64,000 nt of DNA. Origin: Rhizobium sp. J15. GTDB lineage: Bacteria; Pseudomonadota; Alphaproteobacteria; Rhizobiales; Rhizobiaceae. Positions 43,217-51,155 of this stretch are shown here, in pieces. The notes under the pieces are model-generated. The model saw only the letters and a program-made list of their open reading frames with translations, did no database searches and was not told the DNA's origin. Every line of letters starts with the position of its first letter. Positions within the stretch are counted from its first letter, which is position 1. The position numbers were made by a program, and so were the translations under genes. The stretch lies in contig NZ_NWSX01000016.1 in NCBI RefSeq assembly GCF_002531825.1, positions 62,001 to 126,000 on the forward strand. Reading direction: 5' to 3'.

Positions 43217-44393
43217 GGAAAAAGCCGATAGTCCTCAGCCGGTCTCAGGTCAATCATCCTGCGAATTGCTGATCGTCGGCGGCGGCATCATGGGCCTCTG
43301 GGCGGCCGTCCATGCCGAGCGCCGCGGCATCGGCACCCTTCTCGCCGATGCCGGCAGGCTGGGTGGAGGAGCGAGCGGCGGCCTGCTCGGCGCGCTGATG
43401 CCGCATATGCCCGACCGCTGGTCGGAGAAGAAGCAGTTCCAGTTCGATGCGCTGGTCTCGCTCGAAGCTGAGGTCGCCGCGCTGGAAGCCGAGACCGGGC
43501 TTTCGGCCGGTTACCGCAGGTCAGGGCGGCTGATCCCGCTGCCTAAGCCGCATCTCAACCCTATAGCCCGCGGCCACTCCGAGGACGCCGAGCGCCACTG
43601 GCGGGCAGGCGAGCGCCGGTTCCACTGGCATGTACTGGAAAAGCCACCGGTTGACGGCTGGGTCGAGGCCTCTGCCGGCGAGAGCGGCTTCGTGCATGAC
43701 ACGCTTGCCGGCCGGGTCGCCCCGCGGTCGCTGATTTCAGCGCTCGCCGCCTTCCTGCAGCGGGCAAAACATGTGCGCATCATGGAAAATGCTGAAGTCG
43801 CCGATCTCGATCCGGACCGAGGCACGGCGGAGATCGGCGGCAAAACCGTCACGTTCGGCCGCTGCATCCTGGCTGCGGGCCATCGATCCTTTCCTTTGCT
43901 GCAGGACCTGACATCAGGGCTGAAACAGCCGCTCGGCCAGCCGGTGAAGGGGCAGGCGGCGCTGTTGAAGGCAGAGATCGATCCGGCGCTGCCGACGATC
44001 TTTCTCGACGGGCTCTATGTCGTCGCGCATGAAGGCGGGCACGCGGCGATCGGCAGCACCAGCGAAAACCGCTTCGGCGATCCCACATCGACCGATGCCC
44101 AGCTCGACGCGCTGATCGAGGCGGCGCGGGCGATCGTGCCGGCGCTTCGCAGCGCGCCCGTCGTCGAACGCTGGGCGGGGCTGCGCCCGAAGGCGATCGA
44201 CCGTGATCCGATGATCGGCCGCCATCCGGATCATCCCCGGCTCGTCGCGTTGACCGGCGGCTTCAAGGTCAGCTTCGGTCTTGCCCACCGGCTGGCGGAG
44301 GCGGCGGTTTGTATCGCAGGCGATACGGATTGCGGATTTTCGCTGCCGGAAAGCTTTGCGATTTCAAGCCATATCGCCGTGGCTTCACGTTAA
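43215..44393 (+). CDS. FAD-dependent oxidoreductase (DAO / MnmC C-domain type)
   Basis: A 392-residue protein with a Rossmann site LLIVGGGIMGLWAAVHAERRG and GGGASGGLLGALMPHMP after it. The D-amino-acid-oxidase fold continues to a C-terminal GLRPKAIDRDPMIGRHPDHP. Sitting back to back with mnmD it could be the oxidase half (MnmC1) that removes the carboxymethyl group from cmnm5s2U, though glycine-oxidase-like activity is equally compatible. No good ribosome site precedes the ATG at 43215; a TTG at the first Rossmann strand (codon LLIVGGG) is an alternative start. Confidence 0.75.
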   Translation: MEKADSPQPVSGQSSCELLIVGGGIMGLWAAVHAERRGIGTLLADAGRLGGGASGGLLGALMPHMPDRWSEKKQFQFDALVSLEAEVAALEAETGLSAGYRRSGRLIPLPKPHLNPIARGHSEDAERHWRAGERRFHWHVLEKPPVDGWVEASAGESGFVHDTLAGRVAPRSLISALAAFLQRAKHVRIMENAEVADLDPDRGTAEIGGKTVTFGRCILAAGHRSFPLLQDLTSGLKQPLGQPVKGQAALLKAEIDPALPTIFLDGLYVVAHEGGHAAIGSTSENRFGDPTSTDAQLDALIEAARAIVPALRSAPVVERWAGLRPKAIDRDPMIGRHPDHPRLVALTGGFKVSFGLAHRLAEAAVCIAGDTDCGFSLPESFAISSHIAVASR

Positions 44394-44507
44394 ACGTGAA
44401 TTTCGTGCGGCTGCGTTTCGTTATTCTGTCATGCAAATCACCTATCTGCTTGCGCATCGGCAGCGCCTGAAGTCACCGGCGCTCACTTCCTTGATGGAGG
44501 AAATTGC

Positions 44508-45215
44508 ATGCGCTATGCCATTTGCTTCACGCCCCCGGCGAGCGACCCTTTGTCGCTCGTGGCCGCCAATTGGCTTGGCCGAAACGTGTTTTCAGGCGAG
44601 ATGGTGGAGCCGCCGGCGGTTCGCGGCCTCGGCATTCACGAGATCGCATTCCACACCGCCGTACCGAGACGCTATGGTTTCCACGGCGTTCTGAAGGCGC
44701 CGTTCCATCTGTCTTCCGATATGTCGGAATCGCAACTCCTGCGCGATCTCATGCGTTTTTCCGGAACGGTTCTTCCCTTCCGGATGCCGCGTCTGGAAAT
44801 TGCCCGGCTCGGCAATTTCTACAGCCTGCTGCCGAGCGCTGCCTGCGAGCAGATCCAGTATCTCGCTTCGGCGATCGTGCAGGAATTCGATCGGTTCCGC
44901 GCGCCACTCAGCGAAGCCGAGATCGAGCGGAACGACCCGGACGGCCTTTCAGCCGCCCAGTTCGCCAATCTCCACCGCTGGGGCAATCCCTATGTGATGG
45001 ATGAGTTCCGATTCCATATGCCGGTGACGGGTCCGGTCAATACACTCGACATGCCGCGCATCGAGCCGGCGCTGCGGGCGATCTTCGGGCCTGTCCTCGG
45101 TGAGCCGGTCATGGTTTCCAACGTCGCGCTGATGATCGAAGAGGGCACCGGCGGTCCGTTCCGCGTTCACTCGCTGCATCCGATGGGCAAGGTCAGCGCG
45201 CGCAAGATCGCCTGA
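44508..45215 (+). CDS. DUF1045 protein, 2H phosphoesterase-like
   Basis: A 235-residue protein. RRYGFHGVLKAPF and FRFHMPVTG carry two H-x-[TVP]-like motifs, the pattern of 2H (LigT-like) phosphoesterases to which DUF1045 is related. Members are often near phosphonate genes, but here the gene precedes the purine operon by 112 bases. The ATG follows GGAGGAAATTGC. Substrate unknown. Confidence 0.75.
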   Translation: MRYAICFTPPASDPLSLVAANWLGRNVFSGEMVEPPAVRGLGIHEIAFHTAVPRRYGFHGVLKAPFHLSSDMSESQLLRDLMRFSGTVLPFRMPRLEIARLGNFYSLLPSAACEQIQYLASAIVQEFDRFRAPLSEAEIERNDPDGLSAAQFANLHRWGNPYVMDEFRFHMPVTGPVNTLDMPRIEPALRAIFGPVLGEPVMVSNVALMIEEGTGGPFRVHSLHPMGKVSARKIA

Positions 45216-45327
45216 GCAGGTGACTTCTAAGCATCTGTGAAACAAGGATAAATTTCACCGCGCAGTTTCCGTCTCGACATTCCGGCTGCGGATGATACCG
45301 TTCCCCGTCTTTTCAGAAGGTGATTTA

Positions 45328-46251
45328 ATGGTATCTGAGACCTATCCGCGCAATCTCGTCGGCTACGGGCGCCAGACGCCCGATCCGAAATGGCCCGATG
45401 AGGCGCGCATCGCCGTGCAGTTCGTCATCAATTACGAGGAGGGCGGCGAAAGCTCGATCCTCGACGGCGATCCGGCATCCGAATGCCTGCTGTCGGAAAT
45501 CGTCGGTGCGGCGGCCTGGCCGGGGCAGCGCAATCTCAACATGGAATCGATCTACGAATATGGTTCGCGCGCCGGTTTCTGGCGGCTCTGGCGGTTGTTT
45601 ACCGATCTCAAGGTGCAGGCGACCGTCTATGGCGTGACGCTGGCCATGGCGCGCAATCCCGAGGCCGTCGCGGCGATGAAGGAAGCCGGCTGGGAGATCG
45701 CCAGCCACGGCTACCGCTGGCTGGAATACAAGGATTTCCCCGAGGATCTGGAGCGCAAGCACATTCTCGAAGCCGTGCGCCTGCACACCGAACTCACCGG
45801 CGAGCGGCCCTACGGCATGTATCAGGGCAAACCATCGGACAATACGCTGCGGCTGGTGCAGGAGGAGGGCGGTTTCCTCTACTCCTCCGATTCCTATGCC
45901 GATGACCTGCCTTTCTGGGTGAAGGGCGTCGACGGGAAGCCTTTCCTGATCATTCCCTATACGCTCGAAACCAACGACATGCGTTTCGCAACACCGCAGG
46001 GCTTCAACACGGGCGATCAGTTCTTCACCTATCTGAAGGATGCCTTCGACACGCTCTATGAGGAAGGCAAGAACGGCAGCCCGAAAATGATGTCGGTCGG
46101 CCTGCATTGCCGTCTCGTCGGACGTCCGGGCCGGGCGGCCGCGCTGAAGCGGTTCATCGAATATGTGCAGAAGCACGACAAGGTGTGGATTCCGCGCCGT
46201 ATCGAGATCGCGGAACACTGGCATAAGCATCATCAGCCGGACGCGCTCTGA
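45328..46251 (+). CDS. puuE: Allantoinase PuuE (polysaccharide-deacetylase fold)
   Basis: A 307-residue enzyme. YPRNLVGYGRQTPDPKWP, NYEEGGE and ESIYEYGSRAGFWRL are hallmarks of PuuE, the metal-independent allantoinase. It hydrolyses allantoin to allantoate. ATG 45328 follows AGAAGGTGA; an upstream ATG at 45292 lacks one. First gene of a tightly packed operon with uraD, a HepT-like gene, allA, uraH and a phosphoesterase. Confidence 0.92.
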   Translation: MVSETYPRNLVGYGRQTPDPKWPDEARIAVQFVINYEEGGESSILDGDPASECLLSEIVGAAAWPGQRNLNMESIYEYGSRAGFWRLWRLFTDLKVQATVYGVTLAMARNPEAVAAMKEAGWEIASHGYRWLEYKDFPEDLERKHILEAVRLHTELTGERPYGMYQGKPSDNTLRLVQEEGGFLYSSDSYADDLPFWVKGVDGKPFLIIPYTLETNDMRFATPQGFNTGDQFFTYLKDAFDTLYEEGKNGSPKMMSVGLHCRLVGRPGRAAALKRFIEYVQKHDKVWIPRRIEIAEHWHKHHQPDAL

Positions 46252-46751
46252 TGCTGCCGCGCGAGGATTTTGTTTCCCGCTTCGGCGGTGTCTTCGAACA
46301 TTCGCCCTTCATCGCCGAACGCGCCTATGACGCCGGCAGCGTGAAGGAGCCGTTGACCGCATCAACCGTGCATGCGGCCCTTGCCGCTGCCTTCCGCGCC
46401 GCAAGCCCGGAGGAGCGTCTCGGCGTGCTGCGCGCCCATCCCGATCTTGCCGGGCGGCTCGCCATCGCAGGCGAACTCACCGAGGACAGCCGCAAGGAGC
46501 AAGCCGGCGCCGGGCTCGACCGGCTGAGCCCGGCCGAACATGCCCGCTTCACCGAGCTCAATTCGGCCTATGTCGAAAAATTCGGCTTTCCCTTCATCAT
46601 CGCGGTCAAGGGGCTCGGCAAGGACGATATCCTCTCGGCCTTCGAGACGAGGATCGGCAACGGCCGGGATGAGGAATTGGCGACCGCGGCTGCGCAGGTC
46701 GAGCGGATCGCGCTGCTGCGCCTGGCATCGATGCTGCCGGAGGCCGAATGA
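46251..46751 (+). CDS. uraD: OHCU decarboxylase
   Basis: A 166-residue enzyme that decarboxylates 2-oxo-4-hydroxy-4-carboxy-5-ureidoimidazoline to S-allantoin. FEHSPFIAERAYDAG with its His, LRAHPDLAGRLA, and NSAYVEKFGFPFIIAVKG are diagnostic. Its start shares one base with the puuE stop (TGATG). Confidence 0.93.
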   Translation: MLPREDFVSRFGGVFEHSPFIAERAYDAGSVKEPLTASTVHAALAAAFRAASPEERLGVLRAHPDLAGRLAIAGELTEDSRKEQAGAGLDRLSPAEHARFTELNSAYVEKFGFPFIIAVKGLGKDDILSAFETRIGNGRDEELATAAAQVERIALLRLASMLPEAE

Positions 46752-47110
46752 AGGAGCGGCGCGCGATCGACTATCTCAATGAGATGTATGAGGCGGCGTC
46801 CGAAGCGTTGTCTTTCGTCGGCGGAATGGATGGGGCGGCCTTCGCCGGGGACAAGCTCACCTTCAAGGCGGTGGCATTCTGCCACTTCACCATCGGTGCT
46901 GCGGCGTCCCGCCTGCTGGTGGCGCATCCGGAATTTGCCACCGAGCATCCCGACCTGCCGTGGACGAAAATCTGCGGCACGGGCAATCGCATTCTCGAGG
47001 ACGTCTTCGATCTCGATCCCGTCGAGATGTGGGAGGCGACCTATCGCACGCTGCCGGAATTGCTTTCGGCGATCGACGCGATCCGCAACTGGCATGCCCA
47101 AGGCGAGTGA
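46748..47110 (+). CDS. HepT-like (DUF86) small helical protein with degenerate active site
   Basis: A 120-residue helical protein resembling HepT, the RNase-like toxin of HepT-MntA systems, in length and helix pattern ([42 protein letters not shown]). The catalytic Rx4HxY motif should be near residue 81, but reads R81 ILED V86 F D88, lacking both His and Tyr. No MntA nucleotidyltransferase is adjacent. The start overlaps the uraD stop. The inactive motif and position in a purine operon suggest a repurposed structural or nucleotide-binding role. Confidence 0.6.
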   Translation: MKERRAIDYLNEMYEAASEALSFVGGMDGAAFAGDKLTFKAVAFCHFTIGAAASRLLVAHPEFATEHPDLPWTKICGTGNRILEDVFDLDPVEMWEATYRTLPELLSAIDAIRNWHAQGE

Positions 47111-47114
47111 AGCC

Positions 47115-47615
47115 ATGTCCGAATTTCTCGACATCCGCCCGCTCAGCCGATCCGCCTTCGCTCCCTTCGGCGAGGTGATCGAAGCCGATCCGGCTTCGAT
47201 GCGGCTTATCAATGGCGGCACGACGGAGCGTTTTCATGCCTTGGCCGTGGCGGAGGCGGCGGGCGAGGGCGCGCGCGTCATCGTCAACCTGTTTCGCGGC
47301 CAGCCGCGCAGCTTTCCCTATGCCGTCGACATGATGGAGCGCCATCCCCAGGGCAGCCAGAGTTTTTCCCCGGTTTCGGGCCGCCCCTTCCTCGTCGTCG
47401 TTTCCGAGGACGAGAACGGACGCCCTGGCAGGCCGCAGGTGTTTCTGGCGCGCGGGGATCAGGGCGTGAACTACCGCCGCAATGTCTGGCACCATCCGCT
47501 GATGACGCTCGGCGAGGCTTCGGATTTCCTGGTCGTCGACCGCGACGGGCCGGGCAACAATCTCGAGGAATTCTTCTTCGAGACCCCCTTCATCATCAGA
47601 GAGCCAGCCCTATGA
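47115..47615 (+). CDS. allA: Ureidoglycolate lyase
   Basis: A 166-residue cupin-like enzyme converting ureidoglycolate to glyoxylate and urea. [28 protein letters not shown] with its metal-type His, and [14 protein letters not shown] are characteristic of AllA. ATG 47115 gives [11 protein letters not shown]. It ends with an ATGA overlap into uraH. Confidence 0.92.
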   Translation: MSEFLDIRPLSRSAFAPFGEVIEADPASMRLINGGTTERFHALAVAEAAGEGARVIVNLFRGQPRSFPYAVDMMERHPQGSQSFSPVSGRPFLVVVSEDENGRPGRPQVFLARGDQGVNYRRNVWHHPLMTLGEASDFLVVDRDGPGNNLEEFFFETPFIIREPAL

Positions 47616-47968
47616 CCGGACTGACCACCCATGTTCTCGACACCGCTCTCGGCAAGCCGGCCGAGGGCATAAGGATCGATCTCTTCCGGATCGACGGCGA
47701 GATCCGCAGGCATGTGACGACGGTCAAGACCAATGCCGACGGCCGGGTCGATGGTGGCCCGATTCTATCTGGCGAAAATTTCCATGTCGGGACCTATGAG
47801 CTGGTCTTCCACGCCGGCGATTATCTCAGAGCCTGCGGCACGCCGCTGCCGCATCCGGCTTTCCTCGATCTCGTGCCGATCCGCTTCGGCATTGCCGATG
47901 TCACCGCGCATTATCATGTGCCGCTGCTGATCTCGCCCTATGGCTATTCCACCTATCGAGGCAGCTAG
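47612..47968 (+). CDS. uraH: 5-Hydroxyisourate hydrolase
   Basis: A 118-residue transthyretin-like enzyme. [17 protein letters not shown] (first His), the Arg/His in [12 protein letters not shown], and the C-terminal [19 protein letters not shown] ending are diagnostic. It hydrolyses 5-hydroxyisourate from urate oxidation to OHCU, the substrate of uraD. Confidence 0.95.
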   Translation: MTGLTTHVLDTALGKPAEGIRIDLFRIDGEIRRHVTTVKTNADGRVDGGPILSGENFHVGTYELVFHAGDYLRACGTPLPHPAFLDLVPIRFGIADVTAHYHVPLLISPYGYSTYRGS

Positions 47969-47970
47969 AG

Positions 47971-48711
47971 ATGAGATTTGCCGCGATCGCCGACATTCAC
48001 GGCAACCATCTGGCGCTCGAGGCGGTGCTTGCCGATATTCGGGCGCAGGGTATCGAGGAGATCGTCAATCTCGGCGATTTCTTCAGCGGACCGCTGGAGG
48101 CGGGCCGGACGGCGGAGATTCTGATACCGCTCGGGCTGACTTCGGTTCGCGGCAACCACGACCGTTATCTGATCGAGCAGGCCCCTGATGCCATGCATCT
48201 GTCGGATGCCGCCGCCTACCGGCAATTGAAGCCATCCCATCTCGATTGGCTGCGCAGCCTGCCATTCGATACGGTCTATCGCGGCGAGGCCTATCTCTGC
48301 CATGCGACGCCGAAGGACGACAATCTCTACTGGCTGGAATCGGTGTCGCCGCAGGGCTATATCTTCCCGAAGCCGATCGAAGCGATCGAGGCGCTTGCCG
48401 AAGGCATCGACCTGCCGCTGATCCTCTGCGGCCACAGCCATGTCCCGCGCGCCGTCCGTCTCTCGGACGGCCGTCTGATCGTCAATCCCGGCAGCGTCGG
48501 CTGCCCGGCCTATGACGACGATCTGCCGCACTATCACAAGGTCGAAGCCGGCCATCCGCTGGCCGGCTACGCCATTCTCGAGAAGACGGGTGCGGCATGG
48601 ACATGGCAGTTCAGGAACGTCGCCTATAACAATCTTGCCATGTCGAGGCTGGCGGCGGAAAACCGCCGGCCCGAATGGGCGAGCGCGCTGGCGACGGGCT
48701 GGCTGAGATAG
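47971..48711 (+). CDS. Metallophosphoesterase (calcineurin-like)
   Basis: A 246-residue protein. AAIADIHGNHLALEAVL (DxH), NLGDFFSGP (GD), VRGNHDRY (GNHD) and CGHSHVPR (GHxH) give the complete two-metal site. Related proteins hydrolyse diverse phosphoesters. It begins two bases after uraH, so belongs to the operon, though its substrate is unknown and it may not serve purine breakdown. Confidence 0.88.
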   Translation: MRFAAIADIHGNHLALEAVLADIRAQGIEEIVNLGDFFSGPLEAGRTAEILIPLGLTSVRGNHDRYLIEQAPDAMHLSDAAAYRQLKPSHLDWLRSLPFDTVYRGEAYLCHATPKDDNLYWLESVSPQGYIFPKPIEAIEALAEGIDLPLILCGHSHVPRAVRLSDGRLIVNPGSVGCPAYDDDLPHYHKVEAGHPLAGYAILEKTGAAWTWQFRNVAYNNLAMSRLAAENRRPEWASALATGWLR

Positions 48712-48733
48712 TCCACACCCGCCCGCGCTGCGA

Positions 48734-50506
48734 TCATTCCTTCTCGGGCGCCGAAGGAGTGATCCTCTTTGCCGGGGATGCGGCAGGCGCGACCGGAGCA
48801 GTCGATGCTGCCGGCTTCACCGGAGCCGCGGGCGCTAGCGCCGGCTTTGCCGGTGCTGCGGCCGGTTTTGCGCCATCGAGGTTTCCAAGCAGGGATGAGA
48901 TGGCGTCGTCGCCTTCGAAGCCGGCTTCCTTCAGAAGCTTGTCGAGGATCGGCTTGTTGGCCTGGTAGGCAAGCAGTTGGCTGGCCAGTCCGTCGCCCAT
49001 GCCGATGCCGTTTCCGCCGTTCGCGCCGCCGCGGCCGAGCATGCCGCCGGTGTCGAAGATCCTGATATCGGAGATCTTTTCGATCGGTTTGACCGCCTCG
49101 GCGAGTGCTTCTGGAATGATACGGATGCGCTCGCGGGTGATCTCGAATTCGATGATGGCGGCGCTCAACTTGTTACGGGCGTCGTTGAGCAATGCCTCGC
49201 TCTCGGCCGCGGCCTTGCCGGTTTCGAGAATACCCTTGGCCTTGATGATCGCCGCGTCCGCTTCGGCGGTCGCCAGCGTCTTGATGGCTTCCGCCTGGTC
49301 GATCGCGGCCTGCTTCTCGGCCTCGGCGCCGACGGTCACGGCCGTGGCTTCGGTTTCGGCTTTCTTGCGCGCGTCGATGACCGCGATCTGCTTTTCGCGT
49401 TCGGCGATCTCGATCGCCTTGGCGGTGCCGACCTTTTCTTCTGCCGCAATCGCGGTGGCGCGGGCCGTTTCGGCGGCCGCCTTCGCCTCGGACTCCTCGC
49501 GGCTCTTGTTGGCGACGGCGATGGCGCTTTCCTGGGCGACGATCTGAAGGTCACGCTTGGCTTCGGTGTCGCGCTGCTGGACGGCGCGGGCGGAATCGAT
49601 GTTTGCGCTTTCGCGGGCCTGCTTGGCGGCCGCCTCGCGCTCGGCGATTGCCTGTTCCGCGGCGATGCGGGCTTCTTCCTCGGCACGTATTGCCGCCTGC
49701 TCCTGCTGGGCGGTCTCGGCGCGCGTCGCGGCGGATTTATTGGCGATGTCGCGTTCCTGGTTGAGCTCGGCTTCGCGCTTGGTTCGTTCGATGGCGAGCG
49801 ACTGCTGGCGGGCCTCCAGGTCCTTCTGGGCGATGGCGACTTCGGTATCGCGGACGATTTCGTTCCGCTCCTTCTTGCGACCCTCGGTGATGCGGGTCAG
49901 CGCCGCGAGACCCTGCGCGTCGAAGAAGTTGTTGGCGTTGAAATGCTTGATGTCGGTCTGGTCGAGACGGGTGAGCGATACGGATTCGAGCTCGAGACCG
50001 TTCGACTGGAGGTCGGCGCCGACGGCTTCCTGCACGGCCTTGACGAAATCCATGCGCTGTTCCTGCAGCGCGTCGAGATTCATGGTCGCCGCCACCGAGC
50101 GAAGGCCGTCGACGAATTTCGCTTCGATCAGGATGCGGAGCGCTTCGGCGTCGTTGGTGCGGCTGCCGAGCGTCTGGGCGGCCAGCGCAATCGAGGAGCC
50201 GTCGGGCTTCACGCGCACATAGAATTCGGCGCCGATATCGACGCGCATGCGGTCCTTGGTGATCAGCGCATCGCCTTCGCCGCGGCGGACTTCCAGCCGC
50301 AGCGTCTTCAGGTTGACCCTGGCGATCGAGTGGAAGATCGGCAGGACGACGGAGCCGCCGTCGAGCACGACTTTCTGGCCGCCGAGGCCGGTGCGCACAT
50401 AGGCCTCGTCGCGGCTGGAGCGCGTGTAGAGAGAGGCGAGGACAAAACCGATGCCGAAGATCAGGACGATGCTAATGCCGGCCGGTAGAATAATGTCATA
50501 CATCAT
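48734..50506 (-). CDS. Flotillin-like SPFH-domain membrane protein
   Basis: A 590-residue protein with an N-terminal hydrophobic anchor (IILPAGISIVLIFGIGFVLA), an SPFH domain at about 30-200 (MRVDIGAEFYVRVKP), a long Glu/Ala-rich coiled coil at about 220-440 with EAEKQAAIDQAEAIKTLATAEA-type repeats, and a Pro/Ala-rich tail. Flotillins (YqiK) organise membrane microdomains. Its gene overlaps yqiJ by four bases, the usual bacterial pairing. Confidence 0.92.
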   Translation of the reverse strand: MMYDIILPAGISIVLIFGIGFVLASLYTRSSRDEAYVRTGLGGQKVVLDGGSVVLPIFHSIARVNLKTLRLEVRRGEGDALITKDRMRVDIGAEFYVRVKPDGSSIALAAQTLGSRTNDAEALRILIEAKFVDGLRSVAATMNLDALQEQRMDFVKAVQEAVGADLQSNGLELESVSLTRLDQTDIKHFNANNFFDAQGLAALTRITEGRKKERNEIVRDTEVAIAQKDLEARQQSLAIERTKREAELNQERDIANKSAATRAETAQQEQAAIRAEEEARIAAEQAIAEREAAAKQARESANIDSARAVQQRDTEAKRDLQIVAQESAIAVANKSREESEAKAAAETARATAIAAEEKVGTAKAIEIAEREKQIAVIDARKKAETEATAVTVGAEAEKQAAIDQAEAIKTLATAEADAAIIKAKGILETGKAAAESEALLNDARNKLSAAIIEFEITRERIRIIPEALAEAVKPIEKISDIRIFDTGGMLGRGGANGGNGIGMGDGLASQLLAYQANKPILDKLLKEAGFEGDDAISSLLGNLDGAKPAAAPAKPALAPAAPVKPAASTAPVAPAASPAKRITPSAPEKE

Positions 50507-51150
50507 GACTGCTCCCTGAAAGATTGATTGTCCGCGCCGGCCGGATCGGCGAGTGCGGGAATGGCGATAAACACATCTGCCTTGCGATCGACGAGGAGAA
50601 CCTCAGTGCCGATCTTCAGCGGGCCCTCGTCCTTGGCGGCCTTGGCTCTCAGAACATGCCAGTTTCCATGCTGGTCCTTGACGCGGACGCGCCCCGGCAG
50701 TCCCTGGTCGAGCGGGCCGAGCGACACTTCCGCGGTCCGGCCGATGAAGGTGTCGAGATCGACGGCATAGGTCTCGTCGTGCGGGACGATCCGCGCCACC
50801 GTCCGGCTCGAGGCCCGGACCATGGGGAAGGTGAGCACCAAGGCGGGAACGGCGGCGACGGCGGCCGGCAGCGGCGCCCAGAAAGCGACGGCGACCGCCT
50901 GTATGGCGAAGCCGGCAATGGCGAAGAAGCCGAGCGTCATCATCAGGAGAATGAGCAGGGGAACGCCGCCGACATTGAGCCAGGACAGGTAGCCCGCAAT
51001 GCCGTCATGGCCGTGGAAATCCGGTTTTCCGAGAAGCTCGGTGATCGAAAAACCCATGACGGTCGCCAGCATCTCGATCACGGTCAGGCCGGCAAGCACG
51101 GCGGCGGCGATCGCAAAGGGAAGGCATTCAGGAGCGAGGAAAAGTCCCAT
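50503..51150 (-). CDS. YqiJ-like membrane protein with OB-fold domain
   Basis: A 215-residue protein: three to four hydrophobic segments in the first 115 residues, then a cytoplasmic OB-like beta barrel (GRTAEVSLGPLDQGLPGRVRVKDQHG). YqiJ/NfeD-type proteins accompany flotillins and are thought to be partners in the membrane. Start 6 bases after the upstream gene's stop. Confidence 0.85.
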   Translation of the reverse strand: MGLFLAPECLPFAIAAAVLAGLTVIEMLATVMGFSITELLGKPDFHGHDGIAGYLSWLNVGGVPLLILLMMTLGFFAIAGFAIQAVAVAFWAPLPAAVAAVPALVLTFPMVRASSRTVARIVPHDETYAVDLDTFIGRTAEVSLGPLDQGLPGRVRVKDQHGNWHVLRAKAAKDEGPLKIGTEVLLVDRKADVFIAIPALADPAGADNQSFREQS

Positions 51151-51155
51151 CGGCG

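Noticed and set aside
48977-50488. A 503-codon plus-strand frame opposite the flotillin gene
   Set aside because: Mirror of the Ala/Glu-rich coiled coil; no ribosome site or motif.
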